Numbered from the stretch's first letter, positions 47,790 to 57,203 are shown. The stretch is 64,000 bases of DNA from ZYF759 sp046297455 (GCA_046297455.1 JBKBIT010000002.1:124001-188000), one strand, 5' to 3'. Notes: generated by a model not told the origin, from the letters alone. A program made the numbers and translations.

Positions 47790-47931
47790 GACGAACGCCC
47801 GGAGCCATAGCGGAGGGCCGGGGCCGGCAGGACAGAGGGGGGCGCCGTAGAGTGCAACGCTCGGCAGCCATGGCGACGAACGCCGGAGCCACAGCGGAGG
47901 GCAGGCATCCGGCAGGACAGACGGGGCGCCG
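47790..47931 (+). repeat. Direct repeat pair upstream of the FemAB-like gene
   Basis: 47790-47847 and 47875-47931 are related 57-58-bp copies starting GACGAACGCC and ending GCGCCG, with shared GGAGCCAYAGCGGAGGGC and GGCAGGACAGA blocks. Confidence 0.65.
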
Positions 47932-48011
47932 AAGGGCGCGTCACCCTCCCCCACCTTGCATTGCACAAACGCTGCCGTATCTATGCCCCCATGGCGGCGG
48001 ATGGAGAAGAC

Positions 48012-49214
48012 ATGGCGGACGGGCAAGGCGAATTCGTCATCCGTGTGGTGCCGTCGCTGTCCGGCTTTACGGCGCAGGAATGGGCCACCTTGTCGGGCGC
48101 GGCAAAGGACGGCCCCGCCCCCTACAACCCGTTCGTCAGCCACGCCTTCCTGTCATCGCTGGAAGAAAGCGGCTGCGCCACGCGCCAGAGCGGCTGGCTC
48201 GGCCAGCATCTGCGCCTCGAAGCCCCCGACGGACGCCTCATCGGCGCCGTGCCCGCCTATCTGAAAAACCACAGCCAGGGCGAATATGTCTTCGACCACG
48301 GCTGGGCCGACGCCTTCGAGCGCGCCGGCGGACGCTATTATCCCAAACTGCAGGTCTCCATTCCCTTTACCCCGGCCGCCGGCCCGCGCCTGCTGGTGCC
48401 TTCCGCCGCGCCGCATGCCGAAACGGTGCGCCACGCGCTGGCCAAGGGTCTGGAGGCGGTCTGCGACCGGCTCGGCGCCTCCTCGGTCCATGTCACTTTC
48501 GCCGAGGCGCCCGACATCGAAGCGCTCACCGGCGCCGGGTTCCTGCACCGCACGGACCAGCAGTTCCATTTCCTCAACCAGGGATATTCCTCCTACGACG
48601 ATTTCCTGGCCACGCTCGCCTCGCGCAAACGCAAGGCGCTCAAGCGCGAGCGGCGCGAGGCGTTGGAAAACGGCATCACCGTCGAATGGCTGACCGGCGG
48701 CGACCTGACCGAGGCGGTGTGGGACGATTTTTACGCCTTCTATCTCGACACGGGCAGCCGCAAATGGGGCCAGCCCTATCTCAACCGCACCTTCTTCTCG
48801 CTGATCGGCGAGCGCATGGCCGACGACATTCTGCTCGTCATGGCACGGCGCGACGGGCGCTACATTGCCGGCGCGATCAATTTCATCGGCTCCGACCGCC
48901 TGTTCGGCCGCAACTGGGGCTGCGTGGAAGACCACCCCTTCCTGCATTTCGAGGTGTGCTACCACCAGGCCATCGATTTTGCGATCGCCAAAGGCCTGAA
49001 GGTGGTCGAGGCCGGCGCGCAGGGCCAGCACAAGCTGGCGCGCGGCTACATGCCGGTCACCACCCATTCGGCCCACTACATCGCCCATCCGGGCCTGCGC
49101 GAGGCCGTCGCCGACTATCTCAAGCGCGAGCGGCGCGAAGTGGCGGCGATCGGCGGGCTTCTGGCCGCCCACGGGCCGTTCCGGAAGGGCGAGCGCCCGG
49201 TCGAGGAGGAATGA
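48012..49214 (+). CDS. FemAB-like GNAT acyltransferase (DUF482 family)
   Basis: A 400-residue soluble protein of the peptidogalycan/FemAB_like (PF04339-type) family. The conserved features include YNPFVSHAFLSSLEESG, YVFDHGWADAFERAGGRYYP KLQ, FTPAAGPRLL, and QGQHKLARGYMPVTTHSAHY near the end. The family has two tandem GNAT-type folds. Its substrate is not established, although an aminoacyl-transfer role is often assumed. The start at 48012 has GGAGAAG seven bases upstream. The stop overlaps the next gene's ATG (ATGA). Confidence 0.85.
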   Translation: MADGQGEFVIRVVPSLSGFTAQEWATLSGAAKDGPAPYNPFVSHAFLSSLEESGCATRQSGWLGQHLRLEAPDGRLIGAVPAYLKNHSQGEYVFDHGWADAFERAGGRYYPKLQVSIPFTPAAGPRLLVPSAAPHAETVRHALAKGLEAVCDRLGASSVHVTFAEAPDIEALTGAGFLHRTDQQFHFLNQGYSSYDDFLATLASRKRKALKRERREALENGITVEWLTGGDLTEAVWDDFYAFYLDTGSRKWGQPYLNRTFFSLIGERMADDILLVMARRDGRYIAGAINFIGSDRLFGRNWGCVEDHPFLHFEVCYHQAIDFAIAKGLKVVEAGAQGQHKLARGYMPVTTHSAHYIAHPGLREAVADYLKRERREVAAIGGLLAAHGPFRKGERPVEEE

Positions 49215-49399
49215 GTGTGGCGGGAAAACGCATGCGCAAGCCCGACCTGCCGCACAAGGTCTGCGCGGCCTGCAGCCGGCCCTTTTCGTGGCGCAAGAAA
49301 TGGCGCCGCGACTGGGAGTCGGTGAAATACTGCTCGGATGCCTGCCGGCGCGGCAAGGTCGCCGGGCCAACTGCCGAAAGGGTCGTGCCGGCGGGCTAG
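49211..49399 (+). CDS. DUF2256 zinc-finger protein
   Basis: A 62-residue protein translated from an ATG overlapping the upstream stop (ATGA). It reads MSVAGKRMRKPDLPHKVCAA CSRPFSWRKKWRRDWESVKY CSDACRRGK. The C-x2-C ... C-x3-C arrangement (VCAACSRPF and YCSDACRR) is the DUF2256 zinc-ribbon pattern. Function unknown, often encoded beside enzymes of tRNA or glycan metabolism. Translational coupling to the FemAB-like gene is likely. Its stop shares the CTAG with the convergent comEC stop. Confidence 0.88.
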   Translation: MSVAGKRMRKPDLPHKVCAACSRPFSWRKKWRRDWESVKYCSDACRRGKVAGPTAERVVPAG

Positions 49400-51678
49400 C
49401 GCGGCTGCCAGGGCGCCATGCCCCGCGCCTCGCGCGAAAAGCGGCGATGGTCGTGCCAGGGCCGGTAGGGTTCGGGGATCGCGAATTCGACCAATACTCC
49501 CGCGCCGGCAAAGCGCACCGCCGCGCTGCCGCGCCTGGCCAGATCCCTCTTGGTCAAAACCGTCGCGCCCGCCGCGCACGGATTTGCCGCCGTCGCGTCG
49601 TCGATCACGATCAGCGCTGCCGTCGCGCAGAATGCGGACGCCGCCTGCCCGTCCGGCACATGGGCCACCAGCCGGCCTGAGCGGGTGGTGGCCGTGCAGA
49701 TATCGTCCTCGCACGAAAACCCCGTGCGCCCCTCGCGCCGTGCCGCCGCCGGTGTCCAAAAATCCTCCAGCGCCATGGCCCGGGTCCAGTTCTGCGCGGT
49801 GAAGGCGTTCGGCCGGTCGCGGTTCATGGCCAGCATGTCGGGTTCGGTCAGCACCGCCACCAGCCTTGCGTCTTCGGAAACCAGCACCTCCGGCAGCGTC
49901 CGGTCGAACAGCATCCAGATACCGACAATCGCGGGAATGATCGCCGAAAATCGCAACATCGTGGTCGGCAGCACCGCCAGCACCAGCGCCAGCGACAGCA
50001 CGATGACCGCACCCGCTGGCAGCATGCCGATCGCGTCGAAGGGCGAGCGGTCCGAAACCCATTCGGCGACGAAATTCACATAGGCAAGCCCCGACCCCAT
50101 TACCCACAAAAGCGGCCCGTCCAGGCCGAACGGCATCGCCAGCACCGACAGGACGGCAAACGGCATGACGATCGCCGTCACCGCCGGCATGGCCGCCAGA
50201 TTGGCGATCAGGGCGAGTGGCGGCACGCGCTGGAAGTGATAGGCGCCGTAGAGCGCCGTCGCCACGCCGGCCACGATGGACGTCATCGCCAACCCGCCGA
50301 GGAAATAGAGAACATACCGCCCTACCCTGGCGCCGATCGCCAGATTGGCGGGCGGCACATGACCGCGCTGGTGGCGCCTGGCGCGGTGCTCGCTCCACAG
50401 CGCATAGGCGCCGATCAGGGAGGCCGTGGCGGCAAAGGACATGTGGAAGCTCGGCCCCATGACCTCGTGTGGCGACAGCGCGATCACGATCAGCGCTGCG
50501 ATCGCCAGATTGCGCATGGTCAGCGCCGCCCGGTCGAAGAGCAGCGCCGTCAGCATCACCGCCAGCATGATGAACGAACGCTGGGCCGCCACCGCCGACC
50601 CGGAGACCGCAAGGTAGAAGGCGCAGGCGACAAGCGCGGCAAGGGCTGCGTATTTCTTCACCGGATGGCGCGAGGAGAAATCGGGAAACAGCCCGAAGGC
50701 GATGCGGAAGCCGAGCAGCACCGTGCCCGCCACCAGCGCCATGTGCAGGCCCGAGATCGCCAGAATATGCGCCATGCCGGTGCGCCGCAGCGCCTCCGCC
50801 GTTTCCTCGGGTATGCCGGCGCGGATGCCCGCGATCAGCGTCGCCGCGATCTCGCCTTCCGGCCCACCGATCTGCGCGCGCACCCGCTCTGCCAGCGACA
50901 GGCGCAGATCCTCCACCCAGATGGCGGCACTTGTGGCAAGTCCGGGCTCGCTGCCCGGCGGCGGTTCGGCCAGTTCCGGGTTGCGATAGAAGAAACCGAC
51001 CGCGCCCAGCCCGTCGAACCAGGCATGGAAGGAGAAATCGTAGCTGCCCGGTCTCACTGGTCCCGACAGCGGCATCAGCCGCGCCATCCCGGCCACCACG
51101 CTGCCCGGACGCGTGCCCTCCGGTACGTCGCGCGCCGACAGCCTGATCCGCGACGGGGCGTAGCGCAGTCTGGGGCGTTCCGTGGCCAACAGGTCGAGGG
51201 TCAGCCGGATGCGCCCTGAATCCTGATGCTCCATCCGCACCACGCGCCCGGTCACGCGGGTCGCGATTTCGGAACCGTTCATCTGCGTGCCCGCGCGCCA
51301 GCTCTCCACCTTGCCGGCCGCCATCCCGCCCAGAAGAAACAACGTCGCCGCCAGCACCGCGCGCAGCACCAGCCGCGACTGCACCGCGACCAGACCTGCG
51401 CCGACGACAGACATGCCGGCCGCAATCCCGGGCCAGCCTGGCTCGGCAGGCAGGACGAAATAGAGCAGCGCGCCCGCGCCCATCAGCACCGGCAGGAACA
51501 GGAAGCCTGTGCCGCGCTCCCATTCTTCCTCGAATGCGGCAGCCAGGCGTCGGCGCAGTTGCAGCGACCGTCGTCTTGAGGGGATTGTAGGCTTGGGTGC
51601 GCGAAACGGCTCGGCCGCAGCCTGGCGGCTGGAAAATTGCCGGCGTTCTCCGGCGATTTCGGCCAATTCTGCGCTCAT
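49396..51678 (-). CDS. comEC: ComEC/Rec2 family competence channel
   Basis: A 760-residue integral membrane protein. The N-terminal DUF4131 region (helix near FLFLPVLMGAGALLYFVLP, then an OB-like domain GRVVRMEHQDSGRIRLTLDL) is followed by the competence-type channel: AHILAISGLHMALVAGTVLL, AVAAQRSFIMLAVMLTALLF and LSPHEVMGPSFHMSFAATAS. The C-terminal part lacks an HxHxDH metallo-hydrolase motif, as in many alphaproteobacteria. A short C-terminal domain with several cysteines takes its place. It is divergent from gltX with about 120 bp between starts. The start at 51678 has GGGGACAACC upstream, with a longer ATG also in frame. Confidence 0.9.
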   Translation of the reverse strand: MSAELAEIAGERRQFSSRQAAAEPFRAPKPTIPSRRRSLQLRRRLAAAFEEEWERGTGFLFLPVLMGAGALLYFVLPAEPGWPGIAAGMSVVGAGLVAVQSRLVLRAVLAATLFLLGGMAAGKVESWRAGTQMNGSEIATRVTGRVVRMEHQDSGRIRLTLDLLATERPRLRYAPSRIRLSARDVPEGTRPGSVVAGMARLMPLSGPVRPGSYDFSFHAWFDGLGAVGFFYRNPELAEPPPGSEPGLATSAAIWVEDLRLSLAERVRAQIGGPEGEIAATLIAGIRAGIPEETAEALRRTGMAHILAISGLHMALVAGTVLLGFRIAFGLFPDFSSRHPVKKYAALAALVACAFYLAVSGSAVAAQRSFIMLAVMLTALLFDRAALTMRNLAIAALIVIALSPHEVMGPSFHMSFAATASLIGAYALWSEHRARRHQRGHVPPANLAIGARVGRYVLYFLGGLAMTSIVAGVATALYGAYHFQRVPPLALIANLAAMPAVTAIVMPFAVLSVLAMPFGLDGPLLWVMGSGLAYVNFVAEWVSDRSPFDAIGMLPAGAVIVLSLALVLAVLPTTMLRFSAIIPAIVGIWMLFDRTLPEVLVSEDARLVAVLTEPDMLAMNRDRPNAFTAQNWTRAMALEDFWTPAAARREGRTGFSCEDDICTATTRSGRLVAHVPDGQAASAFCATAALIVIDDATAANPCAAGATVLTKRDLARRGSAAVRFAGAGVLVEFAIPEPYRPWHDHRRFSREARGMAPWQPR

Positions 51679-51796
51679 GAGGTTGTCCCCAACCAGGGCG
51701 AGCGCTTGCACCCCGGATGCCCTATGCTACATGAACCCCCACGAAACGCCATCCTGCGGCACCAGCGCCGCCATCCAGTCAGATCCCGGATTTTCA

Positions 51797-53215
51797 ATGA
51801 CCCAGAATGTCGTCACCCGCTTTGCTCCCTCGCCCACCGGCTATCTGCATATCGGTGGCGCGCGTACGGCCCTGTTCAACTGGCTGTTCGCTCGGCACAC
51901 GGGCGGCAAGATGCTGCTGCGCATCGAGGACACCGACCGGGAGCGTTCCACCGATGAAGCGACGGCAGCGATCCTCGACGGTCTGTCATGGCTCGGCCTG
52001 ACATGGGACGGCGAACCCGTGTCCCAATATGCGCGCGCCGAGCGCCACCGCGAGGTCGCCCTCGAGCTTCTGGCCAAGGGCGAGGCCTATCATTGCTATG
52101 CCAGCCAGGAGGAACTGGCCGAGATGCGCGAGACCGCGCGCGCCGAAGGCCGTCCGCCGCGCTATGACGGGCGCTGGCGCGACCGCGATCCGTCCGAGGC
52201 ACCAGCGGGCGTCAAGCCCGTCGTGCGCATCAAGGCCCCGCGCGAGGGCGAGACCGTCGTCTACGACAAGGTCCAGGGCGAGGTCCGCTTCCCCAACAAG
52301 GATCTGGACGATTTCATCATCCTGCGCTCCGATGGCGGCGCGACCTACATGCACGCCGTCGTCGTCGACGACCACGACATGGGCGTCACCCACATCATCC
52401 GTGGCGACGACCACCTCACCAACGCCGCGCGCCAGACCATCATTTACAAGGCGATGGGGTGGGAGGTGCCGGTCATGGCCCATATCCCGCTGATTCACGG
52501 TCCGGACGGCGCGAAACTGTCCAAGCGCCACGGCGCCCTCGGCGTCGAGGCCTATCGCGAGATGGGCTACCTGCCGCAGGCCCTGCGCAACTATCTCGTG
52601 CGCCTTGGCTGGAGCCACGGCGACGACGAGGTGATGAGCCTCGATCAGATGATCGAATGGTTCGCGATCGAGGACGTCAACAAGGGTGCCGCCCGATTCG
52701 ATTTTGCCAAGCTGGAAGCCCTCAACGGGCTCTACATGCGCCAGTCCGGCGACCGGGAACTTTTCGATGCCTTGATCGAAACCCTGCCGCACCTGCCGGG
52801 CGGCCCGGCACTGCTCGATCGCATGGACGAACCAGGCAGGGCGCGGCTTCTTGCCGCCATGCCGGGTCTCAAAGAGCGTGCAAAGACATTGGTCGAACTG
52901 GTTGACAGCGCTGCATTTCTGTTTGCCGAACGCCCCCTTTCGATGGACGAGAAGGCAGCCGGCATCCTGGCCGATGGTGGCCGCGAGGTCCTTGCCGCCC
53001 TGTTGCCGCGTCTGAAGCGCATCGAGAACTGGAGCGCAGCCTCGACGGAAGCAGAAGTCAGGGCCTATGCCGAGGAAGCCGGGCTCAAGCTCGGCAAGGC
53101 CGCCCAGCCCCTGCGTGCCGCGCTGACCGGGCGCGGGGTTTCGCCGGGCGTGTTCGATGTCCTGGAAGTCCTGGGACGCGAGGAAAGCCTTGGACGGCTG
53201 CGTGATGCCGGCTAA
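51797..53215 (+). CDS. gltX: Glutamyl-tRNA synthetase
   Basis: A 472-residue class I synthetase that charges tRNA-Glu (and possibly tRNA-Gln in this group, feeding transamidation). HIGH-type motif: FAPSPTGYLHIGGARTALFN (residues 9-28). The KMSKS loop is KLSKRHG (about residue 240). MTQNVVTRFAPSPTGYLH is the usual N-terminus. The C-terminal anticodon-binding region reads ALRAALTGRGVSPGVFDVLE VLG. A longer in-frame ATG at 51731 is rejected because the added residues are non-conserved. Confidence 0.96.
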   Translation: MTQNVVTRFAPSPTGYLHIGGARTALFNWLFARHTGGKMLLRIEDTDRERSTDEATAAILDGLSWLGLTWDGEPVSQYARAERHREVALELLAKGEAYHCYASQEELAEMRETARAEGRPPRYDGRWRDRDPSEAPAGVKPVVRIKAPREGETVVYDKVQGEVRFPNKDLDDFIILRSDGGATYMHAVVVDDHDMGVTHIIRGDDHLTNAARQTIIYKAMGWEVPVMAHIPLIHGPDGAKLSKRHGALGVEAYREMGYLPQALRNYLVRLGWSHGDDEVMSLDQMIEWFAIEDVNKGAARFDFAKLEALNGLYMRQSGDRELFDALIETLPHLPGGPALLDRMDEPGRARLLAAMPGLKERAKTLVELVDSAAFLFAERPLSMDEKAAGILADGGREVLAALLPRLKRIENWSAASTEAEVRAYAEEAGLKLGKAAQPLRAALTGRGVSPGVFDVLEVLGREESLGRLRDAG

Positions 53216-53301
53216 GGCGACGCAGCGGCAGGTCCTTTTGCGCCGCAGCATTGGCCGTTCGCCTTACTTGGCAGGGTCATGCAAATGCGCTAGCTAGTGC
53301 G

Positions 53302-53325
53302 CGCGCCATCGGCGCGTGTCCTTTT
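53302..53325 (+). terminator. Possible terminator between gltX and gltA
   Basis: CGCGCC-atc-GGCGCG followed by TGTCCTTTTCC. A short stem with a modest T-tract, weak but correctly placed. Confidence 0.4.
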
Positions 53326-53375
53326 CCATTAGACGATTTGAGTTCCCGGAGGGACCTAGATTGAGAGGTGCTGAG

Positions 53376-54665
53376 ATGACAAATTCGACCGCAAAACTGG
53401 AGTTTGGCGGCAAGACGCACGAATTCTCGGTCCACAAGGGCACAGTCGGCCCGGACGTCATCGACATCAGCTCGCTCTACAAGGAAACCGGAGCCTTCAC
53501 CTACGATCCGGGCTTCACCTCCACCGCGAGCTGCGAATCGGAAATCACCTTCATCGATGGCGATGAGGGCGTTTTGCTGCACCGCGGCTACCCGATCGAC
53601 CAGCTCGCCGAGCATGGCGATTTCCTGGAGACCTGCTACCTGCTGCTCTATGGCGACTTGCCGACCAAGGCGCAGAAGGATGATTTCGATTTCCGCGTCA
53701 CGCGCCACACGATGGTGCACGAGCAGATGAACCGCTTCTTCACCGGGTTCCGGCGCGACGCCCATCCGATGGCGGTCATGTGCGGGGTCGTCGGCGCCAT
53801 GTCGGCCTTCTATCACGACTCCACCGATATCGCCGATCCGCACCAGCGCATGGTGGCCTCGATTCGCATGATCGCGAAGATGCCGACCATCGCGGCGATG
53901 GCCTACAAATACCATATAGGCCAGCCCTTCGTTTATCCGCGCAACGAGCTCAACTACGCGGCCAATTTCCTGCACATGTGCTTCGCAGTGCCGTGCGAGG
54001 AATACAAGGTCAATCCGGTTCTCGCCCGCGCGATGGAGCGCATCTTCATCCTGCACGCCGACCACGAGCAGAATGCCTCGACCTCGACCGTGCGACTGGC
54101 CGGCTCTTCGGGCGCCAATCCGTTCGCCTGCATCGCGGCCGGTATCGCCTGCCTCTGGGGCCCTGCCCATGGCGGCGCCAACGAAGCGGCGCTCAACATG
54201 CTGTCGGAGATCGGGACCGCCGATCGGATCCCCGAATTCATCGCCCGCGCCAAGGACAAGGACGATCCCTTCCGTCTCATGGGCTTCGGGCACCGCGTCT
54301 ACAAGAACTACGACCCGCGCGCCAAGATCATGCAGAAGACCTGCCATGAGGTGCTGGACGAGCTCGGGATCAAGGACGACCCGCTGCTCGAGGTCGCGAT
54401 GGAGCTCGAAAAGATCGCTCTGACCGACGACTATTTCGTCGAGAAGAAGCTGTATCCGAATATCGACTTCTATTCCGGCATCACGCTGAAAGCGCTCGGC
54501 TTCCCGACCACCATGTTCACGGTGCTCTTTGCCGTGGCGCGGACCGTCGGCTGGATCGCCCAATGGAAAGAGATGATCGAGGACCCGAAGCAGAAGATCG
54601 GACGTCCCCGCCAGCTCTACAAGGGCGCGACCGAACGCGACTACGTGCCGATCCCCAAGCGCTGA
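53376..54665 (+). CDS. gltA: Citrate synthase
   Basis: A 429-residue type II citrate synthase for the TCA cycle entry. Catalytic motifs: CLWGPAHGGANEAALNML (histidine), LMGFGHRVYKNYDPRAKIM (histidine) and NIDFYSGITLKALGFP (aspartate). The N-terminal domain is the long hexameric form sensitive to NADH in some relatives. The ATG at 53376 with GAGAGGTG upstream is preferred to an in-frame ATG 20 codons earlier that lacks a ribosome binding site. Confidence 0.97.
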   Translation: MTNSTAKLEFGGKTHEFSVHKGTVGPDVIDISSLYKETGAFTYDPGFTSTASCESEITFIDGDEGVLLHRGYPIDQLAEHGDFLETCYLLLYGDLPTKAQKDDFDFRVTRHTMVHEQMNRFFTGFRRDAHPMAVMCGVVGAMSAFYHDSTDIADPHQRMVASIRMIAKMPTIAAMAYKYHIGQPFVYPRNELNYAANFLHMCFAVPCEEYKVNPVLARAMERIFILHADHEQNASTSTVRLAGSSGANPFACIAAGIACLWGPAHGGANEAALNMLSEIGTADRIPEFIARAKDKDDPFRLMGFGHRVYKNYDPRAKIMQKTCHEVLDELGIKDDPLLEVAMELEKIALTDDYFVEKKLYPNIDFYSGITLKALGFPTTMFTVLFAVARTVGWIAQWKEMIEDPKQKIGRPRQLYKGATERDYVPIPKR

Positions 54666-54685
54666 TCGGATCAGCAAGTCTCATA

Positions 54686-54715
54686 AAGAGGGCCGTCCCA
54701 TGGGACGGCCCTTTT
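54686..54715 (+). terminator. Strong intrinsic terminator of gltA
   Basis: A perfect 24-bp palindrome AGGGCCGTCCCA-TGGGACGGCCCT, followed by TTT, 24 bp after the gltA stop. Very clear. Confidence 0.9.
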
Positions 54716-55003
54716 GCATTCTGGGCGCCATCACCTGCCTCGGCCGAGCGAGGGAGAGATCCGTATCAGGCCTGCTGCCCCCTATGTGCGTCCCCCCGCC
54801 GTTTCAAGGTCATTAGCCCAAAGTCCAATTATGGCGCTTTCGGCCCGGTGCTATGAGTCTGGCACGTTCGGAGAGTTGTATTCCTTCAGGAAACACACTC
54901 GTCCGTGCGAGGACCGGGGGTGAGGGTTCCCGCCACCGGGGAGGAGACGGCGAAAGCGCGGCAACGTCCGCGTCTTCGCGCAACATCGGAGGGAGGTTTC
55001 CCA

Positions 55004-55282
55004 GTGGCACAACTCAGTGCGGAAGACCGGGCCGAACATTGGAGGCAAACGCGTAATCTGATGATCGGCCATCTCGTGGTCTGGTTCATCTTTTCATACG
55101 TCGTGCACATGTTCGCCTATCAACTCTACCAGGTCAGCTTCTTCGGCTGGCCGCTCAACTATTATCTGGCAGCGCAGGGCTCGCTCGTCGTCTTTGTTGT
55201 CCAGCTGTTCCTTTTCAACTGGCAGCAAAACAACATCGACGTGAAGTTCGGCGTCGATGAAGCCAGCAACGAAATCAAGTAG
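55004..55282 (+). CDS. DUF4212 small subunit of a sodium:solute symporter
   Basis: A 92-residue protein with two membrane helices (LMIGHLVVWFIFSYVVHMFA and YYLAAQGSLVVFVVQLFLFN). This is the DUF4212 family, encoded directly before large VC_2705-type sodium:solute symporters and thought to be an accessory subunit. It starts at GTG, chosen because GGAGGGAGG lies 7 bases before it. Longer in-frame codons are non-conserved. The stop is 12 bp before the symporter start. Confidence 0.88.
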   Translation: MAQLSAEDRAEHWRQTRNLMIGHLVVWFIFSYVVHMFAYQLYQVSFFGWPLNYYLAAQGSLVVFVVQLFLFNWQQNNIDVKFGVDEASNEIK

Positions 55283-55294
55283 GAGGGCTGACCC

Positions 55295-57133
55295 ATGAAA
55301 ATGCAATGGGAAGGCCAGTCCTTCATGCAGAACCTGCCGAAGCTGTACGGTATGTATACCGGCGGCTTCCTGGCATTCTTCGCGCTGATGGCGGTGCTTG
55401 AGCAACTCGGTCTGAGTGCTCAGGTCATCGGCATCCTGTTCGTCATGTTCACGATCGGCATCTACGCGCTGATCGGCATCATGTCGCGCACCATGGCCGT
55501 CGAGGCCTATTACGTCGCCGGCCGCTCCGTCCCGCCGGTCTTCAACGGCATGGCCACGGCCGCCGACTGGATGTCTGGTGCGTCCTTCGTCGCCATGGCA
55601 GGCGGCGTGTTCATGGCCGGCTATTCATACATGGCCTTTATCGTCGGCTGGACGGGCGGCTACATTCTCGTGGCAACCCTGATGGCGCCGTATCTGCGCA
55701 AGTTCGGCTGCTACACGGTACCGGACTTCATCGGCACCCGTTACGGCGGCAAGATGACCCGTTTTGCCGCGGTTGTCGTGCTCGTGGTGGCGTCGTTTAC
55801 CTATGTGACGGCGCAGATCACCGCGACCGGCACCATTGCCGCCCGTGCGCTCCTCATCCCGTTCGAGGTTGGCGTGTGGTTTGGCCTTGCCGGCATTCTG
55901 GTCTGCTCGATGCTGGGCGGCATGCGCGCGGTGACCTGGACCCAGGTGGCCCAGTACATCGTGCTCATCATCGCCTACCTGATCCCGCTGGTCTGGATGT
56001 CCGTGGTGCAGGGTTTCGGCCCCATCCCGCAGCTGACCTATGGGCCGGCCGTGGAACGCATCCAGGAACTCGAGGTGATCCTCGGCGTCGGCACACCGCC
56101 ACTGGAAGCCGTTCGGGGCCTCTCGGCGCTGACCACGCTTCATGCCACCCCGGCAGAAGGCATGATGGCTGCATGGCAGTTCGTCACGCTGGTTGCCTGC
56201 ATGATGATCGGTACGGCATCGCTGCCGCACATCCTGATGCGCTACTTCACCACCCCCACGGTGCGTGATGCGCGCAACTCGGTGGCATGGTCGCTGTTCT
56301 TCATCTTCTTGCTGTACTTCTCGGCGCCTGCGCTGGCGACGTTCAGCAAGCTCTCGATGCTGGACCCGACACTGCCGACGGCGATCATCGGACAGCCGAT
56401 CGAGCAGGTCATGGCCCTGAGCTGGATCCAGAACTGGGGCGAGATCGGCCTGTTGAGGGTGATCGACCAGAACGGCGACGGCATACTCCAGATCAACGAG
56501 TTCTTCCTGAACCCGGACATCATCGTCCTGGCAACGCCGGAAATGGCCGGTCTGCCTTACGTGATCTCCGGTCTGGTCGCCGCCGGCGGCATGGCAGCTG
56601 CCATGTCGACAGCCGACGGATTGCTGCTCGCCATGGCCAACGCCCTGTCGCACGATCTGTACTACAAGATCATCGACCCGAAGGCGGAGACCAAGAAGCG
56701 TCTGTTGACCTCGCGCATCCTGCTGCTCGGCATCGGTGCGGCGGGTGCTCTGGTCGCCTCCATGCAGCTGACCGGCATTCTGGGCGCCGTTGCCTGGGCC
56801 TTCTGCTTTGCCATGTCCGGCCTCTTCTTCCCGCTCGTCCTTGGCGTGTGGTGGAAGCGGGCAAACCGTCAGGGCGCGCTGGCAGGCATGCTTGTCGGCC
56901 TGTTCGTGGGCTGGTGGTACCTGCTGGCAGTCCGCAATCCGGATGCCTGGTACGGTATTGCCCAGCCGTGGCTCGGCCTCAACGACCTGCGCTTCGGCAT
57001 TGTCGGCATCACGGCCAGCCTGATCGCCATGGTCGCGGTGACGCTGATGTTCCCGGCTCCCGACCAGGAGACCCAGGACATGATCGACGAGCTGCGCATT
57101 CCGAGCGGCAAGACGATCCTGGCCGCAGGCTGA
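55295..57133 (+). CDS. Sodium:solute symporter, VC_2705-type (acetate/organic acid permease-like)
   Basis: A 612-residue inner-membrane symporter of the SSS family with about 13 helices. Features include EAYYVAGRSVPPVFNGMATA ADWMSGASF (helices 1-2 with the sodium-coordinating ASF), LRKFGCYTVPDFIGTRYGGK, and AMSTADGLLLAMANALSHDL YY near helix 8 with the sodium site. It differs from ActP-like permeases by an insertion around residues 375-420 containing a canonical EF-hand loop D391-Q-N-G-D-G-I-L-Q-I-N-E402. Substrate is unknown, probably a small carboxylate. It forms a pair with the DUF4212 gene. Confidence 0.88.
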   Translation: MKMQWEGQSFMQNLPKLYGMYTGGFLAFFALMAVLEQLGLSAQVIGILFVMFTIGIYALIGIMSRTMAVEAYYVAGRSVPPVFNGMATAADWMSGASFVAMAGGVFMAGYSYMAFIVGWTGGYILVATLMAPYLRKFGCYTVPDFIGTRYGGKMTRFAAVVVLVVASFTYVTAQITATGTIAARALLIPFEVGVWFGLAGILVCSMLGGMRAVTWTQVAQYIVLIIAYLIPLVWMSVVQGFGPIPQLTYGPAVERIQELEVILGVGTPPLEAVRGLSALTTLHATPAEGMMAAWQFVTLVACMMIGTASLPHILMRYFTTPTVRDARNSVAWSLFFIFLLYFSAPALATFSKLSMLDPTLPTAIIGQPIEQVMALSWIQNWGEIGLLRVIDQNGDGILQINEFFLNPDIIVLATPEMAGLPYVISGLVAAGGMAAAMSTADGLLLAMANALSHDLYYKIIDPKAETKKRLLTSRILLLGIGAAGALVASMQLTGILGAVAWAFCFAMSGLFFPLVLGVWWKRANRQGALAGMLVGLFVGWWYLLAVRNPDAWYGIAQPWLGLNDLRFGIVGITASLIAMVAVTLMFPAPDQETQDMIDELRIPSGKTILAAG

Positions 57134-57167
57134 TTGTGGCTGCCTGTCCAGGACAGGGCTGAAACCT

Positions 57168-57203
57168 GAAATTGCCGGGATGGGAAACCGTCCCGGCAAT
57201 TTC
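57168..57203 (+). terminator. Terminator-like hairpin after the symporter
   Basis: GAAATTGCCGGGA-N10-TCCCGGCAATTTC gives 13 perfect pairs 34 bp after the symporter stop. The T-rich arm ends in TTTCCTTG, so a dyad terminator is likely. Confidence 0.7.

Larger units (their letters stand above)
46840..48011. other. 1.2-kb intergenic region with repeats, no gene
   Basis: This region holds repeat copies (46866-46927 inverted, 46981-47040), a different CT/GA-rich repeat (47607-47745), a hairpin (47763-47784) and a short direct repeat pair (47790-47847, 47875-47931). Long open frames on both strands are rejected because they are compositionally spurious and follow the repeat sequence. The stretch 47200-47560 (GC-rich, low complexity) has no recognisable content. 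Confidence 0.6.

Noticed and set aside
49115..51523. Very long (802-residue) minus-strand frame overlapping comEC
   Set aside because: It is a frame-shifted shadow of comEC in GC-rich DNA. The true frame shows channel motifs and hydrophobic helices.
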